Shown: positions 27,389 to 38,698, counted from the stretch's first letter. The stretch is 64,000 nucleotides of DNA from Natronosporangium hydrolyticum (GCF_016925615.1 NZ_CP070499.1:2728001-2792000), one strand, 5' to 3'. The notes: generated by a model from the letters alone, not told the origin. Numbers and translations: made by a program.

Positions 27389-29896
27389 GTGTCCCACGAC
27401 GTCGCACCGGGTGGCACTACCACCCCGGCACGCTCGACCGAATCCGCCGACCAGCAGGGTGGCGGGGCAGACGCCGCGCGTCCTGCCGCCGCCGACTCCG
27501 ACTCCGCTGCCGCCGATTCCGCTGCTGCCGCCGATCTGAGCGTCGACCAGTCCGCCCCGGTCTCGCCGCCGCCAGAGCGCCCGGTGGCCCCAGATGAGGT
27601 CCCCCCGGTGCTGCCCGGAGCGCCGACCCACCCGTCGTCGTTCGGGTTCGCCACCGCACCCACCGGCCGGCGGGTGCGGGCCCGACTTGCGAGGTTCAAC
27701 ACCCCGTGGCAGAGCGCCCAGCTCAGCGAGGTGCTCGAGCCGCTGGTGGCCGAGCACAAAAAGAGCCACCCCAAGGCCGACGTGCAGCTGTTGCAGCGCG
27801 CGTTCGACGTGGCCTCCCGCTGGCACAGCGGGCAGCACCGCAAGTCCGGAGACCCCTACATCACCCACCCGCTGGCGGTGTCGTGGATCCTCGCCGGCAT
27901 CGGCATGGACACCACCACGTTGGCGGCGGCGCTGCTCCACGACACGATCGAGGACACCGCCTACGGCCTGGATCAGATGCGCCACGACTTCGGCGAAGAG
28001 GTGGCGCTGCTGGTCGACGGGGTCACCAAGCTCGACGCGGTGAAGCTGGGCGACGCGGCCAAGGCCGAGACCATCCGCAAAATGGTGGTGGCGATGGCCA
28101 AGGACCCCCGGGTGCTGGTGATCAAACTCGCCGACCGGCTCCACAACATGCGCACGTTGACCTTCCTGCCCCGACCCAAGCAGGAGCAGAAGGCCAAAGA
28201 GGTGCTCGAGATCCTCGCCCCGCTGGCCCACCGGCTCGGGCTGAACACGCTTAAGTGGGAGCTGGAAGACCTGGCGTTCGGCACCCTGTTTCCGAAGCGG
28301 TTCGAGGAGATCAACCGGCTGATCGCCGAACACCAGCCGCAGCGCGACTCGATGCTGCGGCAGGTCACCAAGAAGATCCAGGTCGACCTCAAGGGCGCCA
28401 AGATCAAGGCGGAGGTGACCGGTCGGCCGAAGCACCTGTATTCGATCTACCAGAAGATGATCGTGCAGGGCCGGGACTTCAGCGACATCTACGACCTGGT
28501 CGGGGTACGGATCCTGGTCGACACCGTGCGGGACTGTTATGCGGCGCTTGGGGTGATCCACGCGAACTGGCAGCCGGTGCCGGGCCGGTTCAAGGATTAC
28601 ATCGCGATGCCGAAGTTCAACATGTACCAATCCCTCCACACCACGGTCATCGGACCCACCGGGCGCCCGGTGGAGATGCAGATCCGAACCGAGGCGATGC
28701 ACCGCACCGCCGAGTTCGGCATCGCCGCCCACTGGAAATACAAAGAAGTCAAGCGGGTGGTGGTGGGGCCACCGGCGCACATCGACGACATGACCTGGCT
28801 GCGGCAACTGCTCGACTGGCAGCGGGAGGCCGCCGACGCCAGCGAGTTCCTGGACGCGCTGCGCTACGACCTGTCCAGCCAGGAGGTCTTCGTCTTCACC
28901 CCGAAGGGCGAGGTCATCCCGTTGCCGGCCGGCTCCACCCCGGTCGACTTCGCCTACGCGGTGCACACCGAGGTCGGGCACCGGTGCATCGGGGCGCGGG
29001 TCAACCAGAAGCTGGTGCCGCTGGAGTCGAACCTCTCCAACGGTGACGTGATCGAGATCTTCACCTCCAAGTCGGAGACCGCCGGCCCCAGCCGGGACTG
29101 GATGGGCTTCGTCAAGAGCCCGCGCGCCAAGACTAAGATCCGGCAGTACTTCAACAAGGAGCGCCGGGAGGAGGCGATCGAGGCCGGCAAGGCGGCGATC
29201 GCCAAGAGCATGCGTAAGCAAGGGCTGCCACTGCAGCGGCTGCTCACCTCCGAGGCGCTGTTGACCATCGCCCGCGAGCGCAGCCTGCAGGACGTCACAG
29301 CCCTCTACGCCGCAGTGGGGGAGAACCAGCTCTCTGCTCAGGCGGTGGTGCAGCGGCTGGTCGCCGGGTACGGCGGCGAAGAGGGCGCGGTCGAGGACAT
29401 CGCGGAGACCCACGTCCCGACCCAGCCGCCGCGGAGCCGCGGCGGGCACGACCCCGGGGTCGAGGTCGCGGGAGTCTCCGACGTCTGGATCAAGCTCGCC
29501 CGGTGCTGCACCCCGATGCCCGGTGACATCGTCTTCGGCTTCGTCACCCGCACCGGCGGTGTGAGCGTGCACCGGGACGACTGCACCAACTCGGAGGAGT
29601 TGAAACTGCAGGCGGACCGGATCGTCGAGGTGAGCTGGAAGCCTACGAGCGCCTCGATGTTCCTCGCGGCGATCCAGGTGGAGGCGCTCGATCGGCACAA
29701 GCTGCTCGCCGACGTGACCCAGGCGCTCTCCGACGAGCGGGTAAACATCCTGTCGGCGACCGTGGCCACCACCCGTGACCGGGTCGCGATCAGCCGCTTC
29801 ACCTTCGAGATGGCCGACCCGAAGCATCTGGGCCACCTGCTCGCCGGGGTGAAGAAGGTCGACGGCGTCTACGACGCCTACCGCGTCACGTCCTAG
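27389..29896 (+). CDS. rel: Bifunctional (p)ppGpp synthetase/hydrolase Rel
   Basis: Long RelA/SpoT homologue of 835 aa controlling the stringent response. An Ala/Pro/Asp-rich head of about 100 residues precedes the HD hydrolase domain ([23 protein letters not shown] near residue 181). The synthetase domain has [13 protein letters not shown] near 344 and RFKDYI near 400; this RxKD form marks bifunctional enzymes rather than the ExDD of synthesis-only RelA. A TGS domain starts near 500, a conserved-Cys domain ([10 protein letters not shown]) near 705, and an ACT domain near 757. GTG start with GAGGAG upstream. Confidence 0.96.
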   Translation: MSHDVAPGGTTTPARSTESADQQGGGADAARPAAADSDSAAADSAAAADLSVDQSAPVSPPPERPVAPDEVPPVLPGAPTHPSSFGFATAPTGRRVRARLARFNTPWQSAQLSEVLEPLVAEHKKSHPKADVQLLQRAFDVASRWHSGQHRKSGDPYITHPLAVSWILAGIGMDTTTLAAALLHDTIEDTAYGLDQMRHDFGEEVALLVDGVTKLDAVKLGDAAKAETIRKMVVAMAKDPRVLVIKLADRLHNMRTLTFLPRPKQEQKAKEVLEILAPLAHRLGLNTLKWELEDLAFGTLFPKRFEEINRLIAEHQPQRDSMLRQVTKKIQVDLKGAKIKAEVTGRPKHLYSIYQKMIVQGRDFSDIYDLVGVRILVDTVRDCYAALGVIHANWQPVPGRFKDYIAMPKFNMYQSLHTTVIGPTGRPVEMQIRTEAMHRTAEFGIAAHWKYKEVKRVVVGPPAHIDDMTWLRQLLDWQREAADASEFLDALRYDLSSQEVFVFTPKGEVIPLPAGSTPVDFAYAVHTEVGHRCIGARVNQKLVPLESNLSNGDVIEIFTSKSETAGPSRDWMGFVKSPRAKTKIRQYFNKERREEAIEAGKAAIAKSMRKQGLPLQRLLTSEALLTIARERSLQDVTALYAAVGENQLSAQAVVQRLVAGYGGEEGAVEDIAETHVPTQPPRSRGGHDPGVEVAGVSDVWIKLARCCTPMPGDIVFGFVTRTGGVSVHRDDCTNSEELKLQADRIVEVSWKPTSASMFLAAIQVEALDRHKLLADVTQALSDERVNILSATVATTRDRVAISRFTFEMADPKHLGHLLAGVKKVDGVYDAYRVTS

Positions 29897-29945
29897 TCGT
29901 TCCAGGACCCGCGCACGACACTCTCCGCCCCCGCAGCCGGCTCGA

Positions 29946-30088
29946 CTTGGTGGGCCGGGGCGCCCGGACGACCCCGCTTGGTGGGTTGAGTGGCGCCCGA
30001 ACGACCCGGCTTGGTGGGTTGAGTGGCGCCCGACTTGTCGGCATGACGCTATTTGTGACCCTGGTGGATCGCCACTCAACCCACCAAG
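29946..30088. repeat. Palindromic element family 1A with extra left arms
   Basis: Three left arms starting CTTGGTGGG at 29946, 29977 and 30010 (the second and third identical over CTTGGTGGGTTGAGTGGCG) precede a single right arm at 30070-30088, the exact 19-bp reverse complement. The innermost 79 bp (30010-30088) is a complete element related to 15781-15858; the outer two arms look like remnants of tandem copies. Located just after rel. No coding potential seen. Confidence 0.8.
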
Positions 30089-30167
30089 AGGGGCCAAGGG
30101 CGTAGCGATTCCTGGACGCGCTGGCGCTGCGACCCCATTTCCGGCGGGACGGCCAGGACATTTCCGG

Positions 30168-30246
30168 CTTGGTGGGCTGGGTGGGGATCTTGCGTCATGG
30201 AATATCCGACATTTCCCCATGCAAGATCCCCGCCCAGCCCACCAAG
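30168..30246. repeat. Palindromic element, family 1B (79 bp)
   Basis: Arms of 26 bp (30168-30193 with 30221-30246) match at 25 positions: CTTGGTGGGCTGGGTGGGG then ATCTTGC. The outer 9 bp are the family 1 end, and the inner GGGATCTTG/CAAGATCCC part is shared with 50291-50367. It sits 15 bp from the stop of the convergent VOC gene, so it may also act as a terminator. The interval 30089-30167 holds no gene that I can see. Confidence 0.82.
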
Positions 30247-30260
30247 CGGGCGCTACGGGG

Positions 30261-30614
30261 CTAGCGGGGCTCGCTGTCGGTGAGGCAGAGTTCGTTACCC
30301 TCGGGGTCGGCCATGACGGTGAAGCCCTGATGGGTGGCGGCAACGGTGCCGCCGAGGGCCACGAGCTGTTCGGTGAGGGCCGCCCGCTCATCGGCGGGGA
30401 CCATGATGTCCAGGTGCAGCCGGTTCTTGGCCGTCGTCCGGCGCTCAGGAACCTGCTGGAACCAGACGATCGGCCCCTGCTGGGCCGGGTCTATCAGATC
30501 CACCGCGCCCTCGGCGGTGGTGTGCTCGCGATAGTTCAGCGCTACCGCCCAGAATCGGCGGAGTCGCCCGGGGTCGTTGGCGTCTATCGCCACCTCGAAA
30601 CGTCGGCCGGTCAT
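30261..30614 (-). CDS. VOC/glyoxalase-superfamily protein
   Basis: A 117-aa single-domain vicinal-oxygen-chelate protein of the glyoxalase_6-like type: RRFEVAIDANDPGRLRRFWA at the N-terminus, RLHLDIMVP mid-protein and DPEGNELCLTD near the end, the usual metal-binding pattern. ATG 30614 is chosen; an ATG three codons upstream is possible. Substrate unknown. No operon partner. Confidence 0.85.
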   Translation of the reverse strand: MTGRRFEVAIDANDPGRLRRFWAVALNYREHTTAEGAVDLIDPAQQGPIVWFQQVPERRTTAKNRLHLDIMVPADERAALTEQLVALGGTVAATHQGFTVMADPEGNELCLTDSEPR

Positions 30615-30695
30615 CGGCCCCATTATGCCAAGCGTCGTCGAGATTGGAGATTCGTCGGCCGCCGAACGGAGACTCCGCTCGGCGGCCGGCTGCGG

Positions 30696-31517
30696 CTACT
30701 CGATTCGCAGCGTCTCGATGGTCACCTCGGTGGCGGGGGCCCCGTCGCTGGTGCCGTCCTCGACCCCGTCGGCCGCGACATCCTGGACGATCTCCAGCCC
30801 TTCGGTGACGGTGCCGAGCACCGTGTACTCCGGCGGCAGTTCGGTGTCTTCGTAGACGATGAAGAACTGGCTGCCGGTGCTGGCGGGCTCCTGGGTCTTA
30901 GCCATCGCCACCGTCCCGGCCGGGTAGGCGGGCTGCTGCTCGACCGGGAGGTTTTCCTCGGCGTACTTGTAGGTGGGGCCGCCCGCGCCGGTGCCGCTGG
31001 GGTCGCCGCACTGCAGCACGAAGATGCCCTCGGTGGTCATCCGATGGCAGTTGGTGTCGTCGTAGAACTCCTGGTCGGCGAGGTGCACGAAGCTCGCGTA
31101 GGTGCAGGGCGCGCCTTCGGCGTCCACCTCGACCTCGATGGGGCCGTGGTTGGTGGTGATGCTCATCGTGGCGGGTCCGGCCGGTGGATCGCCGACCTCC
31201 GGCGTACCGACCTCTTCCAGGTTCGGGTTGACGTTGACGTCTTCCGGCAGCCATTCGCACTCGCCCGGGGCCGGCGGCGCACCGGTCGGCGCCGGCGCGG
31301 TGGGGCCCGGATCAGCGGCGGAGGCGGGCGGGTCGTCGTTGCCGAGGGCGGTGACCGCCCAGATCGTGCCGATGAGCACCAGCAGTACCGCGCCGGCGGC
31401 GCCCCCGGCGATCTTGAACTGGCGCCGCTTCTTCGCCGTGGCTTGCCGCTCGGCCATCTCCTTGGCGAGCCGCGCCCGCGCGGCGGCCCGCTGCTGGCGC
31501 TCCCTGCTGGACGTCAC
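30696..31517 (-). CDS. Membrane-anchored cyclophilin-type peptidyl-prolyl isomerase
   Basis: A 273-aa protein with a basic coiled cytoplasmic head (RQQRAAARARLAKEMAERQA), one transmembrane helix at about residues 37-58, an acidic Pro-rich linker, and an external cyclophilin domain. The catalytic region reads CHRMTTEGIFVLQCGDPSG, with the Arg of the canonical FHR motif retained, and GSQFFIVYED. Four cysteines in the exported part could form two disulfides. It is the slot of Mycobacterium ppiB (Rv2582). Paired with a paralogue just upstream. Confidence 0.9.
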   Translation of the reverse strand: MTSSRERQQRAAARARLAKEMAERQATAKKRRQFKIAGGAAGAVLLVLIGTIWAVTALGNDDPPASAADPGPTAPAPTGAPPAPGECEWLPEDVNVNPNLEEVGTPEVGDPPAGPATMSITTNHGPIEVEVDAEGAPCTYASFVHLADQEFYDDTNCHRMTTEGIFVLQCGDPSGTGAGGPTYKYAEENLPVEQQPAYPAGTVAMAKTQEPASTGSQFFIVYEDTELPPEYTVLGTVTEGLEIVQDVAADGVEDGTSDGAPATEVTIETLRIE

Positions 31518-31583
31518 GGGGGTTCCTCCTTGGGCGTTGTTGAGCTTCGTTCGGGGTGCCCGACGGCCGTGGCGGCCGGCGGG

Positions 31584-32402
31584 TCAGCTGGTCGGCGCGG
31601 TCCCGGCGTCGCGGACGGTCAACGACCGCACCGTAACCTCCTCGGCCGGCGTGGTGGTGCCCTCGGCGACGCCCGCCGCGCCGATCTCCTCGACCACGTC
31701 CTGGCCGTCGGCCACCGCCCCGATCACCGGAAACAGTGGGGCGTCGGCGTGGAAGTCTTCGAAGAAGATCAGGAACTGACTGCCGTTCTCGCCGGAGACA
31801 TCGCCGAAGGCGACGGTGCCGGCCGGGTAGAGCGGCTCGGCCTCCGCAGCCTCCGGATCGGCGTCGACCGGGGGCAGCGGCATGTTCTCACCCCAGAAGG
31901 CGTAGCTCGGGCCGCCCAGCCCGGTGGCGCTGGGGTCACCGCAACGTAGCGCACCGTCGGTGATCTCGTGGCAGACCGTCTCGTCGTAGAAGCCCTGCTC
32001 GGACAGGTGGATCAGGCTGGCGGTGCCGCACGGGTCGTCGGCGGCGTCCACCGCCACCTCCACCTGCCCGCCGGTGTCACCGGCGGCCAGGTCGATGCTG
32101 AGTACGTGCTGGCCGGAGGTGGGCGGATTGTCCGGGGGTGTACCCACGTCGACCCGGTTCGGGTCGTCGGCGTCGCGCGGCAACCAGGTGCACAGGTCCG
32201 GCTGAGCCGACGGCTCGCTCTCGTCGCGGTCGAAGACGCCGGCCAACCAGGCAGAGCCCACCCCGATCAGCGCCAGTGCCAGGAAGGCGCCGACGCCGGC
32301 CTGGATCTGCCGCTTGCGGCGCTGCTGCTGAGCTTGGCGGACCAACTTGCGCTCGTAGCGGTCGCGCTCCAGCTTGCGCTGCCGGCTCTTGCTCGATGCC
32401 AC
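31584..32402 (-). CDS. Membrane-anchored cyclophilin-like protein, probably degenerate active site
   Basis: A 272-aa paralogue of the next cyclophilin gene, with the same basic head (RQRKLERDRYERKLVRQAQQ), transmembrane helix and acidic external domain. The catalytic stretch is shortened to CHEITDGALRCGDPSATG, so the Arg that follows His in active cyclophilins is Glu here. GSQFLIFFED is kept. It may be a chaperone or binding protein rather than an isomerase. GTG 32402 has GGAGGAAG about seven bases upstream; the much longer open frame beyond it is antisense to the hydrolase and hisS genes. Confidence 0.85.
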   Translation of the reverse strand: MASSKSRQRKLERDRYERKLVRQAQQQRRKRQIQAGVGAFLALALIGVGSAWLAGVFDRDESEPSAQPDLCTWLPRDADDPNRVDVGTPPDNPPTSGQHVLSIDLAAGDTGGQVEVAVDAADDPCGTASLIHLSEQGFYDETVCHEITDGALRCGDPSATGLGGPSYAFWGENMPLPPVDADPEAAEAEPLYPAGTVAFGDVSGENGSQFLIFFEDFHADAPLFPVIGAVADGQDVVEEIGAAGVAEGTTTPAEEVTVRSLTVRDAGTAPTS

Positions 32403-32552
32403 GGGTGCTTCCTCCGGTCGACGTCTGGGTGCTGTCTGGGTGACGCGCCACACCGCCCGAGCGAGTCTACGGGCCATCCATGAGACTAGGGTGGACGGCG
32501 GGTACGCGCTGGCCGGGGGGCCGGCTCTCAGACTATCGAAGGTGGGGTTTTC

Positions 32553-33281
32553 GTGCTGGTTGCCGGGTTCCCGGCGGAGGCGTTCGGGACCAACTGTTAT
32601 GTGGTGGCGCCCGCGGCGGGGGAGCAGTGTGTGGTCGTAGACCCGGGCATCGGGGTGATCGACCGGCTTGAGCAGCTGCTCGCCGAGCACCGCCTGCAGC
32701 CCGCGGCGGTGCTGTTGACCCACGGGCACCTCGATCACACCTTTTCGGTGGCGCCGGTCTGCGGCGCCCGGGGGATCACCGCATACGTCCACCCCGGCGA
32801 TCGCGCGCTGCTCGCGGACCCGGCCAAAGGGCTCTCGGTCGACCTCGCCGAGATGTTCGGGGGCCGCCTGCCGTATACGGAACCGGAGGATGTGGCGGAG
32901 CTGCCCGACGGGGGCACGGTGACCGTCGCCGGCATGGAGATCACGGTCGACCACGCGCCGGGGCACACTCCTGGGTCGGTGCTGTTCCGGTTGGCGGGGG
33001 CGCCGTCGCAGTGGGAGGCGCAGGGGGTCTGCTTCGCCGGGGATGTGCTCTTCGCCGGTTCGATCGGCCGGACCGACCTGCCCGGCGGGAGCATGCCGCA
33101 GATGCTCGCCAGCCTCCGAGACAAGATCCTGCCGTTGCCGGATGAGCTGGCCGTGTTGCCGGGGCACGGCCCGGCCACCACCATCGGCCAGGAGCGCACC
33201 GGCAACCCGTACCTCCTGCAGATTCGCGAGCAGCTCGCCGGCGACGCGACGAGCCCGAGCGGCCCCGGCCGGGGCTGGTGA
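32553..33281 (+). CDS. Metallo-beta-lactamase-fold hydrolase (glyoxalase II-like)
   Basis: A 242-aa MBL-fold protein. The metal motif THGHLDH is near residue 56, with further ligands in DHAPGHTPGSV, CFAGDVLF and LPGHGPATT. Equivalent to Mycobacterium Rv2581c and probably a thioesterase of the glyoxalase II type. GTG start. hisS follows after seven bases, so they form an operon divergent from the cyclophilin pair. Confidence 0.9.
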   Translation: MLVAGFPAEAFGTNCYVVAPAAGEQCVVVDPGIGVIDRLEQLLAEHRLQPAAVLLTHGHLDHTFSVAPVCGARGITAYVHPGDRALLADPAKGLSVDLAEMFGGRLPYTEPEDVAELPDGGTVTVAGMEITVDHAPGHTPGSVLFRLAGAPSQWEAQGVCFAGDVLFAGSIGRTDLPGGSMPQMLASLRDKILPLPDELAVLPGHGPATTIGQERTGNPYLLQIREQLAGDATSPSGPGRGW

Positions 33282-33288
33282 GGTGACG

Positions 33289-34607
33289 ATGACTCGACCG
33301 ACTCCGCTCTCCGGCTTTCCCGAGTGGCTCCCCGGCCAGCGCATCATCGAAGCGCAGTTGGTGGACCGGCTGCGGGGCACCTTCGAGCTGCACGGCTTCG
33401 CGCCACTGACCACCCGCGCGGTGGAGCCGATGGAGCAGCTGCTACGCAAGGGCGAGACCTCCAAAGAGGTGTATGTGCTGCGGCGGTTGCAGGCCGACGC
33501 CGAGGACGCCACCGACTCGGGTCTCGGCCTGCACTTCGACCTGACCGTCCCATTCGCCCGCTATGTGGTTGAAAACGCGGGCAAGCTGCAGTTCCCGTTC
33601 CGGCGTTACCAGATCCAGCCGGCCTGGCGGGGAGAGCGCCCGCAAGAGGGGCGCTACCGGGAGTTCCTGCAGGCCGACATCGACGTGGTCGACCGGGATG
33701 AGCTGCCGCTGCACCACGATGTCGAGGTGGTGCTGGCCGCCGCCGACGCGCTCTCCCGGTTGCCGATCCCGCCGGTGCGGATCCGCACCAACAACCGCAA
33801 GATCTGTGAGGGCTTCTACCGCGGGTTGGGGATCGCCGATCCCGCGGCGGCGCTGCGGGCGGTCGACAAGCTTGACAAGATCGGCCGGGAGGCGGTGGCG
33901 AAGCTGCTGGTCGAGACCGCCGGCGCCAGCGACGCGCAGGCCGACGCGTGTCTCGCCCTCGGCGAGATCAACAGCGAGGACGTCAGCTTCGTCGATCGGG
34001 TGCGGGAGCTCAAGGTCGACGACCCGCTGCTGGACGAAGGGCTGGCCGAGTTGGTCGCGGTGGTGGAAGCCGCCAGTGAGCACACCCCGGGGGTGGTGGT
34101 CGCCGACCTGAGTATCGCCCGTGGCCTCGACTACTACACCGGGACGGTCTACGAGATCGCGCTGCCTGGCTTCGGCATGTCGATCGGGGCCGGTGGCCGA
34201 TACGACAACCTCGCCAGCGCCGGTGCCGACCGCTACCCTGGCGTCGGCATCTCCATCGGCGTGACCCGGTTGCTGGGCGTGCTCTTCGGCCGGGACGCGT
34301 TGAGCGTCTCCCGACCCGTCCCGACCTGTGTGCTGGTGGCGTTGCCGGCCGAGTCCTCCCGGCCCGCGGCGGACCGGATCGCCACCGCGCTGCGGCGCCG
34401 CGGCATCGCCACCGAGGTCTCGCCGGACGCCGCCAAGTTCGGCAAGCAGATCCGGTACGCGCAGCGCCGCGGGGTGCCCTACGTGTGGTTCCCGGGGGAG
34501 GGCGGTGACGAGGTGAAGGACATCCGCTCTGGCGAGCAGGTGGCGGCGGACGCGGCGACCTGGACCCCGCCAGCGGCCGATCTGGCACCGGCGATCACCA
34601 CGCAGGC

Positions 34608-34611
<4 letters not shown>
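33289..34611 (+). CDS. hisS: Histidine--tRNA ligase
   Basis: Class II aminoacyl-tRNA synthetase of 440 aa. It starts GFPEWLPGQRIIE, has the motif 2 region FRRYQIQPAWRGERPQEGRYREF, the histidine-specific RGLDYYTGTVYE and GGRYDNL, and a C-terminal anticodon-binding domain. The ATG at 33289 is preferred; an in-frame GTG two codons earlier is possible. Its TGA overlaps the kinase GTG, an unusual coupling of a synthetase to a signalling kinase. Confidence 0.95.
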
Positions 34612-36065
<1,454 letters not shown>

Positions 36066-36141
36066 CCGGGGTCTCGGCGGCCACCGCCCGAGTAGTTGAG
36101 ACAATGCCGAACAGTTCCGGCACGACGAAGGAGAAGGTCCC

Positions 36142-37902
36142 ATGATCCGTACTCACGCCGCCGGCGACCTGCGCGCTGAGCACGTCGGGGCAGCGGTGAC
36201 CCTGGCCGGCTGGGTTGCCCGCCGCCGCGACCATGGCGGGGTCGCCTTCATCGACCTGCGCGACGCCTCCGGCGTGGTGCAGGCTGTGTTCCGGGATTCC
36301 GCGACCGCGCACGCGCTGCGCAGCGAGTACTGCATCCGCGCGGTCGGGCAGGTGCGCCGCCGTCCCGACGGCAACGAGAACCCGGAGCTGCCCACCGGTG
36401 AGGTGGAGGTGGTCGTCGACGAGCTGGAGATCCTCTCCGAGAGCGCGGCCCTGCCGCTGCCGATCGACGACCAGCTCACCGCCGGGGAGGAGGTCCGGCT
36501 CCGCTACCGTTACCTGGACCTGCGGCGCGCCGGCCCGGCCCGGGCGCTGCGGGTGCGTTCTCAGGCCAACCAGATCGCCCGACGGGTGCTCGACGCCCAC
36601 GAATTCGTCGAGGTCGAGACGCCGACCTTGACCCGCTCGACCCCGGAGGGCGCCCGCGACTTCCTGGTGCCGGTCCGCCTCCAGCCCGGCACCTGGTATG
36701 CGCTGCCGCAGTCACCGCAGCTGTTCAAGCAGCTGCTGATGGTCGCCGGGATGGAGCGGTATTACCAGATCGCCCGCTGTTACCGTGACGAGGACTTCCG
36801 GGCTGACCGGCAGCCCGAGTTCACCCAACTCGACATTGAAATGTCGTTCGTGACCCAGGACGATATCGTCGGGCTCGCCGAGGAGATCGTCGGCAACCTC
36901 TGGCGGGAGCTGGCCGACCACGAGATAAGCACCCCGATTCCCCGGCTGACCTGGCACGAGGCGATGGACCGGTTCGGTACCGACCGGCCCGACCTGCGGT
37001 ACGGGTTGGAGCTGATCGACCTGACCGACTACCTACGGGGTACCGAATTCCGGGTGTTCGCGGGGGCGATCGACGCGGGAGGCTACGTCGGGGCGGTGGT
37101 GATGCCCGGCGGGGCCGGCCAGACCCGCAAGGAGCTCGACGCCTGGCAGGACTGGGCGAAGGCGCGCGGGGCCCGCGGCCTGGCGTATGTGGTCCTGGAC
37201 CCGGAGACGGGGGAGGCGCGGGGTCCGGTGGCGAAGAACCTCTCCGCCGGCCACCTCGCCGGGCTCGCCGATGCGGTGGCGGCCAAGCCGGGGGACGCGG
37301 TCTTCTTCGCCGCCGGGGTGAGCCGGCGGGAAGCGCAGGAGCTGCTGGGCGCGGCCCGAATCGAGATCGCGGCACGGGTCGGGGCGGTGGACGAGTCCGC
37401 GTGGGCGTTCTGCTGGGTGGTGGACGCGCCGATGTTCGAACCGGCCGAGGGCGGTTGGTCGCCGGTGCACCACCCGTTTACGTCTCCTACCGACGACTGG
37501 AAGGAACGGTTCGAACAGGACCCGGAGCGGGCGTTGGCCTACGCGTACGACATCGTCTGCAACGGCAACGAGATCGGCGGTGGTTCGATCCGTATCCACC
37601 AGGCGGATGTGCAGCAGCGGGTCTTCGAGCTGTTGGGGATCGACCGGGAGCAGGCGGCAGATAAGTTCGGCTTCCTGCTGGAGGCGTTCCAGTACGGCCC
37701 GCCCCCACACGGTGGGATCGCCTTCGGCTGGGACCGGGTCTGCGCATTGCTGTCCGGAGTCGACTCCATTCGGGATGTGATCGCATTCCCGAAGACTCGA
37801 GGTGGTCTCGACCCGCTCACCGGCGCTCCGACTCCGATTACGCCGGCTCAGCGGGCAGAGGCCGGAGTGGACGCGAAACCACGCCCCACCCCGGAGGCGT
37901 AA
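36142..37902 (+). CDS. aspS: Aspartate--tRNA(Asp/Asn) ligase
   Basis: Bacterial-type AspRS of 586 aa: the N-terminal OB fold ([20 protein letters not shown]), motif 2 ([19 protein letters not shown]), a GAD insertion domain, [12 protein letters not shown] and motif 3 ([15 protein letters not shown]). Many actinobacteria use a non-discriminating AspRS with GatCAB; whether that holds here cannot be read from this window. GAAGGAGAAGG lies before the ATG. A hairpin follows the stop. Confidence 0.96.
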   Translation: MIRTHAAGDLRAEHVGAAVTLAGWVARRRDHGGVAFIDLRDASGVVQAVFRDSATAHALRSEYCIRAVGQVRRRPDGNENPELPTGEVEVVVDELEILSESAALPLPIDDQLTAGEEVRLRYRYLDLRRAGPARALRVRSQANQIARRVLDAHEFVEVETPTLTRSTPEGARDFLVPVRLQPGTWYALPQSPQLFKQLLMVAGMERYYQIARCYRDEDFRADRQPEFTQLDIEMSFVTQDDIVGLAEEIVGNLWRELADHEISTPIPRLTWHEAMDRFGTDRPDLRYGLELIDLTDYLRGTEFRVFAGAIDAGGYVGAVVMPGGAGQTRKELDAWQDWAKARGARGLAYVVLDPETGEARGPVAKNLSAGHLAGLADAVAAKPGDAVFFAAGVSRREAQELLGAARIEIAARVGAVDESAWAFCWVVDAPMFEPAEGGWSPVHHPFTSPTDDWKERFEQDPERALAYAYDIVCNGNEIGGGSIRIHQADVQQRVFELLGIDREQAADKFGFLLEAFQYGPPPHGGIAFGWDRVCALLSGVDSIRDVIAFPKTRGGLDPLTGAPTPITPAQRAEAGVDAKPRPTPEA

Positions 37903-37910
37903 AACTCTCG

Positions 37911-37953
37911 CATGTGGGGTATGCACAGCGGGATATTCCCGCATACCCCCATG
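37911..37953. repeat. Palindrome between aspS and a small ORF
   Basis: GGGGTATGC at 37916-37924 pairs with GCATACCCC at 37941-37949, extended by CATG on both sides with one bulge. An alternative inner stem is GCGGGA-TAT-TCCCGC (37928-37942). The right end abuts the ribosome site GGGAGG of the next gene, so the fold could mask its translation. Possibly another member of the palindromic element class. Confidence 0.65.
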
Positions 37954-37963
37954 GGAGGTCCTG

Positions 37964-38131
37964 ATGTTCGCCATCGTGGCGGCGGTACTTTTCGGACTCG
38001 CACTGTTGCTCCAGGTAATCAACGAGTCGTTCGGGCCGCTGGTGACCCCGACGACGCTGGTGATGGCCGGGCTGCTCTTCCTGGCGTTGTCGCTGATTCC
38101 CCGGCTGGGTGGGCGCCGCTGGCGTCGGTAA
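37964..38131 (+). CDS. Small two-helix membrane protein
   Basis: A 55-aa hydrophobic protein (MFAIVAAVLFGLALLLQVIN, then a second helix LVMAGLLFLALSLI) with a basic tail GGRRWRR. GGGAGG lies five bases before the ATG at a good distance. Small membrane proteins of this shape are common in actinobacteria and have no assigned role. It follows aspS and the hairpin. Confidence 0.7.
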   Translation: MFAIVAAVLFGLALLLQVINESFGPLVTPTTLVMAGLLFLALSLIPRLGGRRWRR

Positions 38132-38221
38132 CTGGATCGGCTCCGACGATCCGCTGGCTCCGAACCAGGACCGACCACTGTGGCCGCTTACGCTTGTGGC
38201 AGCGAGGACGAAGGAGAATCG

Positions 38222-38695
38222 ATGTCACAAGGGGAGGCGACGGTGCAGGCGTCGCTGGACTCGATAATCGACGATGTGGAGAAGAATAAGCGGATCTTTG
38301 GCTTCTTCGCCAGCACCGTAGTCGATATCGCGCGAACCACCCAGCGGGTGGATCGCAAAGTGGAAGCCGGCTTCGCAGCCGTCGATCAGCGTTTTGAGCA
38401 GGTTGACCAGCGTTTTGAGCAGGTCGATCAGCGGTTAAACCAGGTCGACCAGCGGTTGGACAAGGTCGATCAGCGGCTGGACAAGGTCGACCAGCGGTTG
38501 GACAAGGTCGATCAGCGGTTGGACCAGGTCGATCAGCGGCTGGAACGGATGGACAAGCGGTTCGGCGTGGTGGAAGACCAGTTGCGGCGCATCGACGGGC
38601 GGATCGAGAAGCTTGTCGGTTACATCGTGCGGGACGAAACCAAGAGCACCACCGACCAGGAGACGTCGGCATCCGCGGCTGCCGGAGCGCGGTGA
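38222..38695 (+). CDS. Heptad-repeat coiled-coil protein
   Basis: A 157-aa protein: a short helical head (SLDSIIDDVEKNKRIFGFFA), then eight near-identical heptads of the form VDQRLDK/VDQRFEQ at about residues 54-109, a degenerate ninth (MDKRFGV), and a tail with RRIDGRIEKLVGYIVRDE. It should form a long, highly charged coiled coil, in style like phage tail-fibre hubs or apolipoprotein-like repeats. ATG 38222 with AAGGAG upstream. No membrane segment. Its function is unknown; partners might be envelope or cytoskeletal proteins. Confidence 0.82.
   Translation: MSQGEATVQASLDSIIDDVEKNKRIFGFFASTVVDIARTTQRVDRKVEAGFAAVDQRFEQVDQRFEQVDQRLNQVDQRLDKVDQRLDKVDQRLDKVDQRLDQVDQRLERMDKRFGVVEDQLRRIDGRIEKLVGYIVRDETKSTTDQETSASAAAGAR
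38381..38548 (+). repeat. Eight tandem 21-bp coding repeats
   Basis: Units of the form GTCGATCAGCGGTTGGACAA plus one base, repeated eight times in frame within the coiled-coil gene. Several central units differ by only one or two bases, so slippage or recombination could change heptad number between strains without breaking the frame. Confidence 0.9.
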
Positions 38696-38698
38696 GCG

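Noticed and set aside
27356-30391. Minus-strand open frame of 1011 codons antisense to rel
   Set aside because: Same antisense artefact; Rel domains on the plus strand account for the sequence.
38381-38548. CRISPR-like or regulatory tandem repeat
   Set aside because: The 21-bp units are contiguous, in frame and encode heptads; there are no spacers.
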